From contig NC_089184.1 in the NCBI RefSeq assembly GCF_947507565.1, forward strand, positions 2,108,001-2,172,000: 64,000 nt of DNA, in the 5' to 3' direction. Shown piece after piece: positions 10,801 through 21,143 of this stretch. The position numbers and the translations under genes were made by a program. The DNA is from Oscarella lobularis. Lineage: Eukaryota; Porifera; Homoscleromorpha; Homosclerophorida; Oscarellidae. The notes below the pieces were generated by a model. That model was not told the origin of the DNA. It saw only the letters and a list, made by a program, of their open reading frames with translations, and made no database searches. How positions within the stretch are numbered: the first letter of the stretch is position 1; each line of letters opens with the position of its first letter.

Positions 10801-13800
10801 TCCCGCTTATATCGGAATGTTAAGATTTAGTGATCAAAGAATACTTTGTAATTTGTCTTTGTCTATAATATGACTTTCGCTTGTATAGTATTTTTTTCCA
10901 TTTTTACATCTTTCTTTTCCAAAAAGAATTCTTTACTTTTTGTTTTAATATTTTTTTCTTGCTAATAGCCACCACAAGCTGTTAATTTTCATTTGCCTGC
11001 ATTCGCCTCTTCGAGGCATGAGGGAAAGTTTTGCGTCTTGGAGAACGCTTGTCATTCCTGCTTGTGCCGGATAACGCACGTCAGATACGGACAAACTTCA
11101 TCAGACGGAGATTTCTCGTGCCAAAGGCACCAGCTGTGAGAAATTGCAATCGACTTTCTTAAGCGAGTTTTCTTCTAGCGTCGTCGTTCTAATGATATCG
11201 GGTAAGAAGATGAAAAGAATGACGACGCGAGACAAGGCGTGGCCTCGGGAAGGAAAAAGGATATTAAGTTAGCGGAATAGCTGCTGCAAATATTGACATG
11301 GTTCAGTCTGTTGTATATCTATGAGTGTCACAAAGGAGGCGTAAATAATTTTGTTACAGCACAAAGTAACTGACTGACCACTTTTTCAGCTCTTGATTCA
11401 AAGGAGTAATAGTGACATGTATGACTGAATTCCACACATCTCCCTATGTCGTTCTTTTCGGCCATTGAGATTCCAGGGTAGTGAAAGGAAGAGTTTTTGG
11501 TCTCATTACGATAATCCGTGTGACTAACAATTGACGTCAAGAGATTTAATAGGAGAGGTGCTTTCTCTTGCAATTCCGTAATTCAATTATTCCAATTAAA
11601 GCACTCCAATTGGCTGAGTGGAATTTTTCGAAAAAGCGAAGGCAAATTCCTCTTCAAGGGATGCCTCAAGTGGCGATGTCTCTCCCTCCTCACAAACGAC
11701 TGAAAGAGTGTCACAAACTATCAGAAGTTCTCTTAATAATGGCAGAGAAATATCTGAGAAAGCAAAGTTGCCTATTTCGTAAAAAAGGTCTATTATTCGC
11801 CTTCCGTCCCATCTTTTAGCTGCAGGACAACTGCAAACGGAATTAGGAGAGGCTCCATCGCCGCTCGTTGCTTTAACTCACTTTTCTGATACGTTCACCA
11901 AAGTCAATCTAGAAATATTGTGCCGAGCTTCACGGCGAAAGTCATCCAAATTCGCGACCGATTTTCTAGTTTATGCCGTTTTTTTCAAAAAACGCAAATG
12001 TACGCCGACTGTTCGTCATCACTCTGTACCGACACATGCAGCAAATCCTGGATACGCCGCGGAAAGTCCAGATTCTTGCTTGTTTGACTGAATAGTGCTA
12101 CTGAGCGTTTATCCGTAAATTTTGACAGCAAAAACGACAAAGACGATTAAGCATGGATGAAACGATCGATAGTATTGACAGAGCGTAGACAGAAAGCAGA
12201 AGTGAAGGGGGCGAGCGAAAGACAAGCGCGCGTGAGGCACATGTGAGACTGACTAAAACAAGGTCAGAATGAAGAGAAAATTGGCAAATTAGCGAACTAG
12301 GATGCAGCTGACAGGTGCAGTCAGCAGTAGAGTACAAATATGCAAATGAACGATATCGTGGCATGGTCGTTTTGTGCCGCTAATGTCGCCGAGATCGGGC
12401 GCGATTCGATCTCGATGAATTGGCAACGCACGAGAGACACAAAGCACGGATAGACTCGGAAAGAAGTTTAACGCCTGCATGCATTTGCCATTTCATGCGA
12501 AACCGCTTAGGAGAAATTCCACGATTCCGTGGAAAATCTGGCGCATGCGCGAACAGTGTGAACCAGGCCCTTACTCCGCGAGTCCATCCGGGACTCGCAT
12601 AAGGAGAAAAGGCCTGGGTACGAGGCTATCCCTTTCCATTAACCCTAATCTTAACTGTATTCCCATACACAAAAGCACTTCTTTTACTTCAAATTTTAAT
12701 TTATCTTTTTTCTGTTTAAAGGGGTCCATAGACCCCATGGACCCCTCTGGATCCGCCAATGGAAACTGACTATGGATTCGTGTATTACGTTTCAACCGCT
12801 ACTTACTTACACATGGTCGTGGCATTCCATATCGAAGGTTTTTAGTACGGCAGACATTGCACATTTTTGTTGTGGATGAATACAGGAGATGCCATATTGA
12901 AAATGGGTTCTTGCTACATTGGCAATAGCGTTTGATTCTTTAAAATTCTACTTAAAGAGCAATCAAACGGGCACCGGCAAAAGTTGTTGCTGCGGTAGAT
13001 GGTCTCAGTGCGTCTTAGTAGGGATCTAACTTGCTCTCACTCAGGGTCTTAGTAGGTCTTTTTAGTAAGGGTCTCAGTCGGTCTCAGACAGGGTCTCAGA
13101 CTGACAGCAAATAACTCAACCGAGGCATGTTGCAGCCTGTAGACCTAAACACGTTCGACTGGCAGCCCTTTTCTCCACTTCGCTGACAGCGGGAGGGTTG
13201 ACAATCGCACAATTCCTTTGTATCAAGTCCCAATTTTTATAATAAGGTGCGATGGTCGTACTTGCGGGGAATAAGCGCGCTTTTTTCAAAGCTGAGTTTA
13301 TTTTAGCGGAGAAAGGAGACAATGCCTGACAATTTCTGTCACTTTCACGCTCCACCACTGCGGGAGGGTTCGCTGTTCAACTGTGTATTTTATCCTGGTT
13401 TTTTGGTCAATCTGTTGAAGCGTGGTTACCTTGTGGAATGATAATAATCCGTCCCCTTTGCTTATGGCCAAACATCTTTTTCGCCATTTAACATCTGAGT
13501 GTTTACGACAAAAAACCTGCTTTTGTTCAATTTTTTGTGCTGATTCGTCTTTCAACTGCGCTTCTAGAATGCCATTTAGGAATAAAGTTAAAGTTGTCGT
13601 CTTCTCCGGTTCTACTTGTCTCGAGGCTCACCGAAGAGGACGAAAATATTATCTGATACGCCGTCGGCTATGTTCCTTTTGCCTTATTAAAGTAGCATAA
13701 AAAATCGTTAGGCAAAAGCGCCGTTTTTACCGAGTCTCAGTCGATTGGCGGCGGACGGAGCTATTGATTCTATATTTCTAGAATACAGCAAACATTGGAT

Positions 13801-14552
13801 AAAAGATGTAAACAGAGACCGTCTTTTGAACTCAACGACGACGCCTATCTTCTGTTTCGGGAGAGCGAATTGGCCTCTGATTTTGCTAGTACGCTTATTC
13901 CCCCGTCTCAGGCTGCAGAAAGTGAGAGAAAAGCATCCATCATCGCTAGAGCACTTTCTAATCCTGCTCTTTTGCGCCACTGGGAACTGGGAACTGCTGA
14001 CTGCTGACTTTGATTCAGAATGCATGAGAGAGTTGCCAGCTGGAAGCCATTGTTGAAAAGTGGTTTGTGATGCGAGGGTTTCCATAGCCGAGGACTGGCC
14101 TGAGGTATATAAATCTGTGACGAAGAGTATTCCATCAGCTGTGTCTTACAGAAGGAGCATAACCAATATCCTGTTTACACTATGTATGCACTTTACTATC
14201 TTTATGTACTCTTTATACAGTACATTGCATAGTTGCATTAGAGTAGTGCTAAACAGGATGTAACTCGCTCCTTTACACTTTTCTTCCGTTTAGGCAAGGG
14301 CGTATTGTCACCGAAGGGAACGTCTTGAAACATTTACAGAAATAGACGCCTTGGCTGCAGAGGATTGTGCCCGAATACTAACAGCGTTGTAAAAAACTCT
14401 TATGCTCCGGCATTGGAGTTTGATCTGCCTCGAGATCTCTGCTTTGCCAAATATGTTTCAAGAGGGTCCTGAAAAATTTTCTCGCTTAGCAAGAATTTGA
14501 GGTTTGGCTCGTTCGCAAGCTACGATGGTCTAAGTTCAAAAAATAAAAATAC
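10801..14552. other. Long stretch without a recognisable gene
   Basis: I see no known protein domain. Open frames at 11568-11819, 12098-12364, 13298-13555 and 13745-14056 lack family motifs. Local features are an imperfect palindrome near 11175-11240 (GCGTCGTCGTTCT against AGAATGACGACGCG), a small palindrome near 12720-12745, and degenerate GGTCTCAG repeats at 13000-13105. Confidence 0.4.
13000..13105 (+). repeat. Degenerate GGTCTCAG/GGTCTTAG short tandem repeats
   Basis: Variants of GGTCTCAG or GTCTTAGTAG appear about eight times in roughly 100 bp. No coding frame or structure explains them. Confidence 0.6.
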
Positions 14553-14554
14553 TA

Positions 14555-16364
14555 CCGTATTTTCTCTTTTAGAAGCTCTGCGCTATTATTTTTTCATCCT
14601 CCTCTACCCTGCGCGTTTAATTGAAACTGCGATTATAATGAAGACTGAGCGTTTATATTTTCATCTCAAACAACACTTACCGGTATTAGTTTTATTAAGC
14701 ACTATCTATCAACAAACGCAAATGCGGTACCACATACATGTATGTGATTAATCACAAACCGTCATCCGAGTCACTTTCATCATCAGACGTTACAACATCA
14801 TCTGCTGCAGCTGGCGTTATTTCTACAACAGCCATTTGCTCCTCAATCTCGTCGTGTTCGTTTTCTGGAAAAGGTAAGTGCCGGTATTGCTTCCCCATCC
14901 TCTAGCGCGGTGGACGTCAAAACTTGTAAACCTTCAGGTATTGGACCATGCGGCTTAATTAAAGCAATGGATAAGCTCGTCTTTGGACCCGTCGATGTTG
15001 TTCGTGATTCCACATTCCTTAAAGGACTTTCGTATCAGATCTGTGGACAAGTTGTCCCAGGCATCGGCAACCCATTGCAAATATGTAGCTATTGGGGAGA
15101 AGTCCACAGTTGCCACCTTTCGTCAGCTCCTTCTCAGAGTCATCGGCCATCCATTTTTTGTGAAACTTTGAGATGGCGTCTTTAAAAGGTTTGTTCCACG
15201 AAACATCAGGTGCTTGGATATACTTCGTGCAGCCTCCAGGCACAACAGCACATTGTACCTTCATTTGGGCGAGCACAGACTTGGTGTCGTGCGATATGTG
15301 GCTAAATGAGTCCGAGACGAGGAGTCTAGAACCGAATGAAAAAGAGTCAATAACGCCGCGCAAAAAGTCTTCGGTGAGGAAATTGTCCATCCAAACTTTT
15401 CCCGCCTATGACAAAACAAGACGGCCAGAGAACTTTTCGGCAGTTGCTGAAATTCGTCTCTTGCGATTGATGAGCACATACGGTTTGCACTTACTGCCAT
15501 TCGCCTGTCGCAGAGCATCACTGTAATGCGCACCTTTTCGTGCCCAAGCGTCCGAACCGTGACATCTTTGGCACCTCTTGTTTCAATGCATCTTTTGCCG
15601 ATAGGGTCGAGCCAGACAGACGTTTCATCACAAGCAAAGATGTTGCCTAATTCGTATTTCTTTTCTTCGCGCAGCTTTCTTACAAACATGATAAAGCTGA
15701 CAATTTTTTCAATTGAGTCAGAGGGAGGACGCTGGGAGGTTGTCGTAGTGGCACTCAAAGTAAAATTGTACCGTCGAAGAAATTTGTCGAGCTATCCAAG
15801 ACTTGAGCGAAAGTTTTCGCATTCTGGGAGCTCTTGCGCTATTTTCTTTGCTTCGAGGACAATTAATCGCCTTGAAACCGAATCCCGCTGCTCTCTCTTG
15901 GCGAGGACCCAGTCACACACGTGTTCGTTCACAGCCCGATAAAGCTGCTTTCTACCCCCACCTGAAAGACGACTTTTTTGGCGCTTTCTTCAGCTAAGGC
16001 TGCTTTTAGAGCGCCTTTTTTCCTCTCCATTGCTGGATTTGTCGTCTGTGGACGCCATATTTCTTCGCGGCAGCTGTATTTGACGACTTCTCAGCAAACG
16101 TTACTGCTTCCAGCTTTCTCTTTATCGAAGCCGCCGTTCTCTTTCGTTTCGATTCACTAATAGGCTGCCCCAGAGGGCTTCTTACACCTTCGGAACTCAC
16201 GCGGAAAGTTTCAACCTACTGCGCATGTCACGTCGCTCTATTTCTATTAAAAGCTCTGCGCTTGTGCAGGAGACTGCTTTCATTTTTTCAAATGCACTAC
16301 AAACGCTAGCCAAAAGAGACTGCGCTTACATTAGAGATCTGCATTTCTAAAAGAGAAAATACGG
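14555..16364 (-). mobile_element. Complete pogo/Tigger-type Tc1-mariner element with 20-bp TIRs and TA duplication
   Basis: The left end CCGTATTTTCTCTTTTAGAA at 14555 is repeated exactly, inverted, at 16345-16364. Both ends are flanked by TA (14553-14554 and 16365-16366), the duplication expected of the Tc1/mariner superfamily. The 1.81 kb interior carries a broken pogo-like transposase on the minus strand. The perfect TIRs argue for a fairly recent insertion, although the gene is already dead. Confidence 0.9.
14890..16200 (-). pseudogene. Pogo/Tigger-like transposase (CENP-B HTH plus DDE), inactivated
   Basis: From 16200 the minus strand reads KRKLEAVTFAEKSS..AAAKKYGVHRRQIQQWR, the first helix-turn-helix. 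A frameshifted stretch then gives the CENP-B/Tc5 HTH: RKQLYRAVNEHVCDWVLAKR..SRRLIVLEAKKIAQEL, then SSLG, a TAG stop at 15792-15794 where the family has Trp, and LDKFLRRYNFTLS. The DDE domain follows: NIFACDETSVWLD with first Asp, VRTLGHEKVRITVML, then in another frame RLLVSDSFSHISHD with second Asp, VVPGGCTKYIQAPDVSWNKPFK, and the C-terminal CGITNNIDGSKDE near 14990. At least three frameshifts plus one nonsense codon make it inactive. Known family: DDD transposases related to jerky and CENP-B. Confidence 0.88.
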
Positions 16365-17023
16365 TATGATGCGTAAGCAAAATTCCGTATTACCTATAGG
16401 GTGAAATCTACGGTTTACCTGTAATTTTAATGCCTTCTAATATTTTTTAGAGAGCGTCATCATAGCCTTTTCTGCTCTTCGAAATCCCTCTCTTGCGTCA
16501 ACTTCTCTCTGCCAGTTTCCCAGGTACGATAGAAATTTTGTTTTTTGAGCCACTATACGATTTGATATAATATTATATAAATTTAAGTAACTAACATTAA
16601 ATTTTGGATCTGCAGATTCGATGTACGGTTGTAGATTTGGCTTGCGACACTTGTCTCCTTTAGAAAAGGATCGCACACTGAGGCCATCAAAAACGGTTTC
16701 AAAAATTTTTCACAATTTTAGCATTTTTTTCTTTTCCTTTAGCCCGAAGAACTCAAAAGCAGAAGCCACGGAAGAACTCAACACCTAAGCAAAGACTTTC
16801 TAGTATTTTTTCAACTGCTAAGATGGCAGTACTACTTGGGATGCTAGCCGAACTTTTTTCTTGGAGAATGCCGTTAGAAGATGATCACGTTTGATTCTTG
16901 GGAAAAGAGTCCTTCCCGAATCTTCTCGGCACTTAGACCAGAGATAAAATAGAAGAGGGATTGTCCGACTTGCGAGAGCCGATAGGAAACGTTCGTACAA
17001 GAATGGAATTAATACCAGTTGGT

Positions 17024-17907
17024 CGACCGCTGGAGATGTGGGGTATGGATTATGTGGGCAAATTGACGGAAACCGGCAATGGAAACTAATATCTGCTCTT
17101 GATAACCGATTACTTTACGAAATGGGCCGAAGCATTCGCAGTTCTTGATCAGGCCGCTGCGACGACAGCTCGAGTCCTTTCGACAACGTGTTCACGCGCT
17201 TTGGTCCCCCGTCAGTGTTGCATTCGGACCAAGGGTCGAATTTCGCAGCAAAGGTGATGAAAAACTTGTATACGTTGATGGGAATTGAAAAAACGAAGAC
17301 GACGCCCTATCACACCCAGTGCGATGGTTTAGTGGAACGACTAAACAAGACGTTGATCGACATGCTCTCCAAAGTTATCAATGAGAACCAGAAAGATTGG
17401 GACGCGAAGCTGCCAGCTGTCTTGTGGGCTTACCGAACCACCAGACACTCGACGACAGGCGAAAAGCCGTTTACACTGATGTACGGGAGAGAACCACGTT
17501 CGCCTGCGTCCGTGATCTACGAAACTGATTGGGAAAGTGTTACGACGACGACGGACTACGGAGAAGAGTTGAAACGTCAGCTGGCGTCACTTGAAGACGT
17601 CGTGGAGCTGAGGATCGCCAAAGCACAGGAGGATCAAAAGAAGGCATACGATGCGAGAATTTCGAAAACCCCGGATTACAACGAAGTTTGGGTACGAAGC
17701 ACGAAGATTCGCAAGGGCACGAGCAAGAAGCTTTCATTGAAATATAAGGGTCCGTACGAGATCGTGGAGAAGATGAACGAGATGAATGTTAAAGTCAAGA
17801 AAGTCGGAGGAGGCCCTCTGAAGAGAATACATGTGAATCAAATTAGGAAGTGTTATTTTTGGCCGGCGCCAACCGAATCCCAGAGGTCCGAACAGAGGCA
17901 AATGTGA
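17024..17907 (+). pseudogene. Ty3/gypsy integrase
   Basis: The intact part (17188-17907) has VLHSDQGSNF and GLVERLNK, placing the second Asp and the Glu exactly 35 residues apart, as in retroviral-type integrases. Further on come WAYRTTRHSTTGEKPFTLMYGR and the C-terminal basic chromatin-binding-like region LSLKYKGPYEIVEK. Upstream, in another frame, GRPLEMWGMDYVGKLTETGNGN is followed by a TAA stop and then YLLLITDYFTKWAEAF, giving the first Asp. A frameshift near 17185 and the stop at about 17088 inactivate it. The following acidic frame 17850-18239, ending in APVRYDFEE, is the usual tail of this group of elements. Confidence 0.88.
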
Positions 17908-18239
17908 GCGAAGCGAGTTCGCTGTTGAGAAGCGCGATACCAGAGGATGAATTTACCCCGGTGTATCCGCCCATTGGAGAAGACGGTGAGGAAGAAAATG
18001 AGAGAAACCCCAGAGAAGCCGTTCGTAATGAAGAAGACGAAGGTGAAGTTGATGGGGCTGAAGAGCGAGATGGAGGTGAGTTGGCTGTTGGAGGTGCCGA
18101 AGTAGAGGCCGCGGAAACATGGCTAGCCGTAGGGCGCCTTAAGAGGGTCAAACGAGCACCCGTCCGTTATGACTTCGAGGAAGAGGTTGATGTGGATGGA
18201 GTCGTTGAGGATCCCAGTGATGAGGAGTGGGACTTGTGA
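17850..18239 (+). CDS. Acidic C-terminal extension of the gypsy polyprotein
   Basis: A 129-codon frame overlaps the end of the integrase frame. It is Glu/Asp-rich with LKRVKRAPVRYDFEEEVD near the end, a motif often seen at the end of invertebrate gypsy pol proteins. It stops shortly before the polypurine tract. It is probably part of pol reached by a frameshift and not a separate gene. Confidence 0.5.
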   Translation: MLFLAGANRIPEVRTEANVSEASSLLRSAIPEDEFTPVYPPIGEDGEEENERNPREAVRNEEDEGEVDGAEERDGGELAVGGAEVEAAETWLAVGRLKRVKRAPVRYDFEEEVDVDGVVEDPSDEEWDL

Positions 18240-18394
18240 GTTTCTGTTAGAGTTTCGAGTTGTGAGTTGTTATGAGGTGCGGAGTTGTTAGTTGAAAATT
18301 AGGTAGTTCAGGCCGGAAACTAGTTTGTTTTTTCTGTTCTGATTCTTGTGTGAGTTGTCTGTCAGTGTGTGGCTAGGAACTTGCAGGGGAGGAG

Positions 18395-18582
18395 TGTGGG
18401 AAATTTATCGTCCGGGACTGCAGACCGTGACGTAATGGCCCCTCCCTTGTAGATCATAAATAGTCGGTAACTGTGTGTGATTAGAGAGTCCGGTGTATTG
18501 TAGCGTCGAGTGAGTGTGTGCGTGTCCGACAAATAATAAAACGACTGAGCGCTCATCCGTATCGACATCAAAAGACGCGACA
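18395..18582 (+). repeat. Putative 3' LTR of the gypsy element
   Basis: It starts TGTGGG directly after the purine tract, contains a CATAAATAG TATA-like box (about 18459) and an AATAAAA polyadenylation signal (about 18534), and can end in ACA at 18582. The exact right end is uncertain because no second LTR is present for comparison. Confidence 0.55.
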
Positions 18583-18616
18583 ATATAAGGTCTGACGTTT
18601 CTGTTTCGGCGTGAAT

Positions 18617-18680
18617 ATTGGTCCGGCAGCCGGACCAATATCATTACGGCTATTGGTCCGGCAGTTAGCGTACGTGTCCC
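18617..18680 (+). repeat. MULE left terminal inverted repeat with internal palindrome
   Basis: It begins with the 23-bp palindrome at 18617-18639, has ATCATTACGGCT as spacer and a third half-site at 18652. Its inverted partner at 26715-26778 differs at only a few positions. Confidence 0.88.
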
Positions 18681-20829
18681 ACTTTCGTAAGTATCACTAC
18701 TGCGTACAACGAGCTTCATTACAGTACTGCGTACAACTAGCTTGTCAAACGTGGTTATATTAGGCTCCACAGACAGTTCAACACTCTTCGCACCGTCTCA
18801 AGAAGCTTATCTCGCATGACACGGTTGACAGAACCAACGCCAAGATTTATAACTGTCTTTTAGTCCCACACATTCGAAGTGATACTATTGAAGACACGAA
18901 TCGCAACTTCGTTTGCTTCGCGAAGGCATCTTGCGCAGTGCCACTTGGGATTTTGTTTCAGTACGGCAACGACGTCTTGAAGAAGAAGCCACCCCTTTTT
19001 CAGTGAAGTACCTTCGTACTTCTTCTAAGCATATATTGTCGTCGAGGCACGACGGTGAGACATATTCAGATCTTGACTCGATTTCCCTTTCTTCTATCTT
19101 TTTGCCTTTGAGGCCTTTTTGGACGACTCTCTCGTCCACGAACCAGCGGAGCACCACTTTTGAGGCAACTATGTAAATGCAAATTTGGCATCAAATAGAA
19201 CAAACGTACCTGTAGCTTTTTCGTTGCCTTCCAGTAGAGCAAACCGCAAGGGTTTTCCGTCTCGTCGACTCTTCTTCTTTGGGAGCCCAATCGCGGTTTT
19301 TTCGATTCCTTTTGGACGGCCTTTTTTCTCATAACTGGCGGTAGTGTAAGCAGCTTTTTCGGATGCGCGGGACCTAAAGTTCTTTCATTGCAGAGTGCCT
19401 ATTATTATGACTAAAAGTGCACCTTCAGTTATGCCCTCTGACTCATTTTCTTTATTGGCCTCTTCATTTGAGCGCGATGCCGGAGGATCGCGGCTATTTT
19501 CTTCAGGAGCTTCTCCATTGCTGTCGTCAGTGACTTCAGATATTATTTCCGTCCGTCCAGCAGACCAGAGCTGAACAAAACGCTGTAGCATTGTGATACG
19601 TTCAATGTGTCCGTGCATGCCGGGCTCAGAGCACAGTTCAGTCAGCCTCTTCGAAATTTTGTCTGCTCGCCGATATTTTTCACGTTGACTCAGCAACTTG
19701 AATGGATGGTCTTCAGCTCCGTCAACTTCAGTTATCTATAAAGTAAGAAAATTACGTAAGTGTAAGTGATAACTAACAAAAATAATATTATTTATATTAA
19801 CATTATCAATAGGCATAATGACTCACGTTGAAGGCCGACTCCGCGATTTCTCCTTTTCGCTGAGAGACGTACTCTTTCATGTACGCAATCGTCGAACGTT
19901 CTTGGATGCCCGTTGTACCAAACAATGGCTCTTCAAGTTTAGCTCTCACGGCAAATATACGGCAGAAGGGAAGTCTAAGGGTTCGATTAAATTTGCATTC
20001 ACAAACTCCTTTTTCAACTTCAACGTTGTAAATGTTGCCTCCGATGCCCAGCACCTGCATAACTCTTTGCTGTCCAACGGGGACTGCAGACAGCACAGAA
20101 ACTTTCGTCAGAAGGCGATGCTTTTCGACACGCGAGCGAAGGCAAAGGGCGTGAGGTAAGCCGCAAATTCTTGCACAACTTCATCCCCGTATGATATTCT
20201 CTTTTTAGCAATAGTCATGAGCGTGTTGTGGTCTCCTTCATTCCTCATTGTCGCCAGAAAGCTGAGAAATTCGTCAAAGAAAGTGGACTTATAGGCGTGA
20301 GCTTAGCAGACGCTCTTGATTTTCGCGTTCATACTTTCTAGTCGATTGTTCTTGCGTTCACCTAGCGTGAACGACTCGCCCTTCAGCCCGTCGACCCACT
20401 CATTCCGAATATCGTGCCAGTTTGCAACAAAGTAGGCTTTCAGTGATGTCAAGTAAGTCGCTGATAATGTTGCTGATAGTCTTCTTCACTCTGTGCGTAG
20501 GCTAATTTTGTCATATCCTCAAGAGCGAAATCTCGCTCCCCGCTGTGATTCTCAATTTTTCGGTAGTTATTTCTCTTTTGAAAGAACGCGGAGTATGAAA
20601 AAGACACAGAGTGAGATGTGCTTGAGGGAAGCACTCTCTAAAAGTGAGACTAACTTACAAATATGACAGTTAATATAAACGCTTGGTACTTTAGGACTTC
20701 TGGCTCGGTGATGTCCTTCAAGGTCGTTTCGCTGCGGCAGCTGGTCTTCCTAGCTGATCCTGAGTATCCCGTACAAAACCCGGATGAATAAACGCTTCCT
20801 GTTTAAGAATGCCCCCATTTTTGTACTAT

Positions 20830-21143
20830 GAACATTATTTTTGCACTGTTGTTTAGATATTCTGTAGAAATTTAGACATTTAGACGAGTGTTTGCACTTG
20901 TACTTTTAGAGTTGGACCACCGATCGCGATTCGGCGAGCACCCGTAACAAATTCCTTATTGACGAGATCGTGCATTTTTCCTCGTCTCTTCGCTAGGTTT
21001 GCTGTATGCGTAGGACTATAAACTGTCCACTGAGCGTCAAGCGATCACCCCGCGGCCCGGTTTGAGGCAACCGGAGCCACTTTTTCTCGACTTTCGAAAA
21101 GAAAGCGTGCGCTAGCGTACGTACCAGCGCGCGCGGATCTCAA
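20830..21143 (+). other. Upstream region of the RAG1-like gene
   Basis: No protein is visible. The sequence turns GC-rich from 20930 (for example CGATCGCGATTCGGCG), as expected for a promoter-proximal segment, and leads to the ATG at 21144. I looked for terminal inverted repeats matching 24646-25180 and found none by eye. Confidence 0.35.

Larger units (their letters stand above)
16750..18582 (+). mobile_element. 5'-truncated Ty3/gypsy LTR retrotransposon
   Basis: The element keeps only the end of pol and the 3' LTR. Traces of the integrase zinc region (DCPTCES) lie near 16955. The integrase core begins near 17025, and the ORF ends at 18239 with a C-terminal extension. A polypurine tract AGGGGAGGAG (18385-18394) precedes the putative LTR start TGTGGG. 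No gag, protease, reverse transcriptase or RNase H is present upstream, so the copy is truncated; the area upstream of 16750 looks unrelated. Confidence 0.8.

Noticed and set aside
18600-18616. Target-site duplication of the MULE
   Set aside because: The bases outside the left TIR (GGCGTGAAT) and right TIR (TCAGTTTCA) do not match, even allowing a shift of a few bases.
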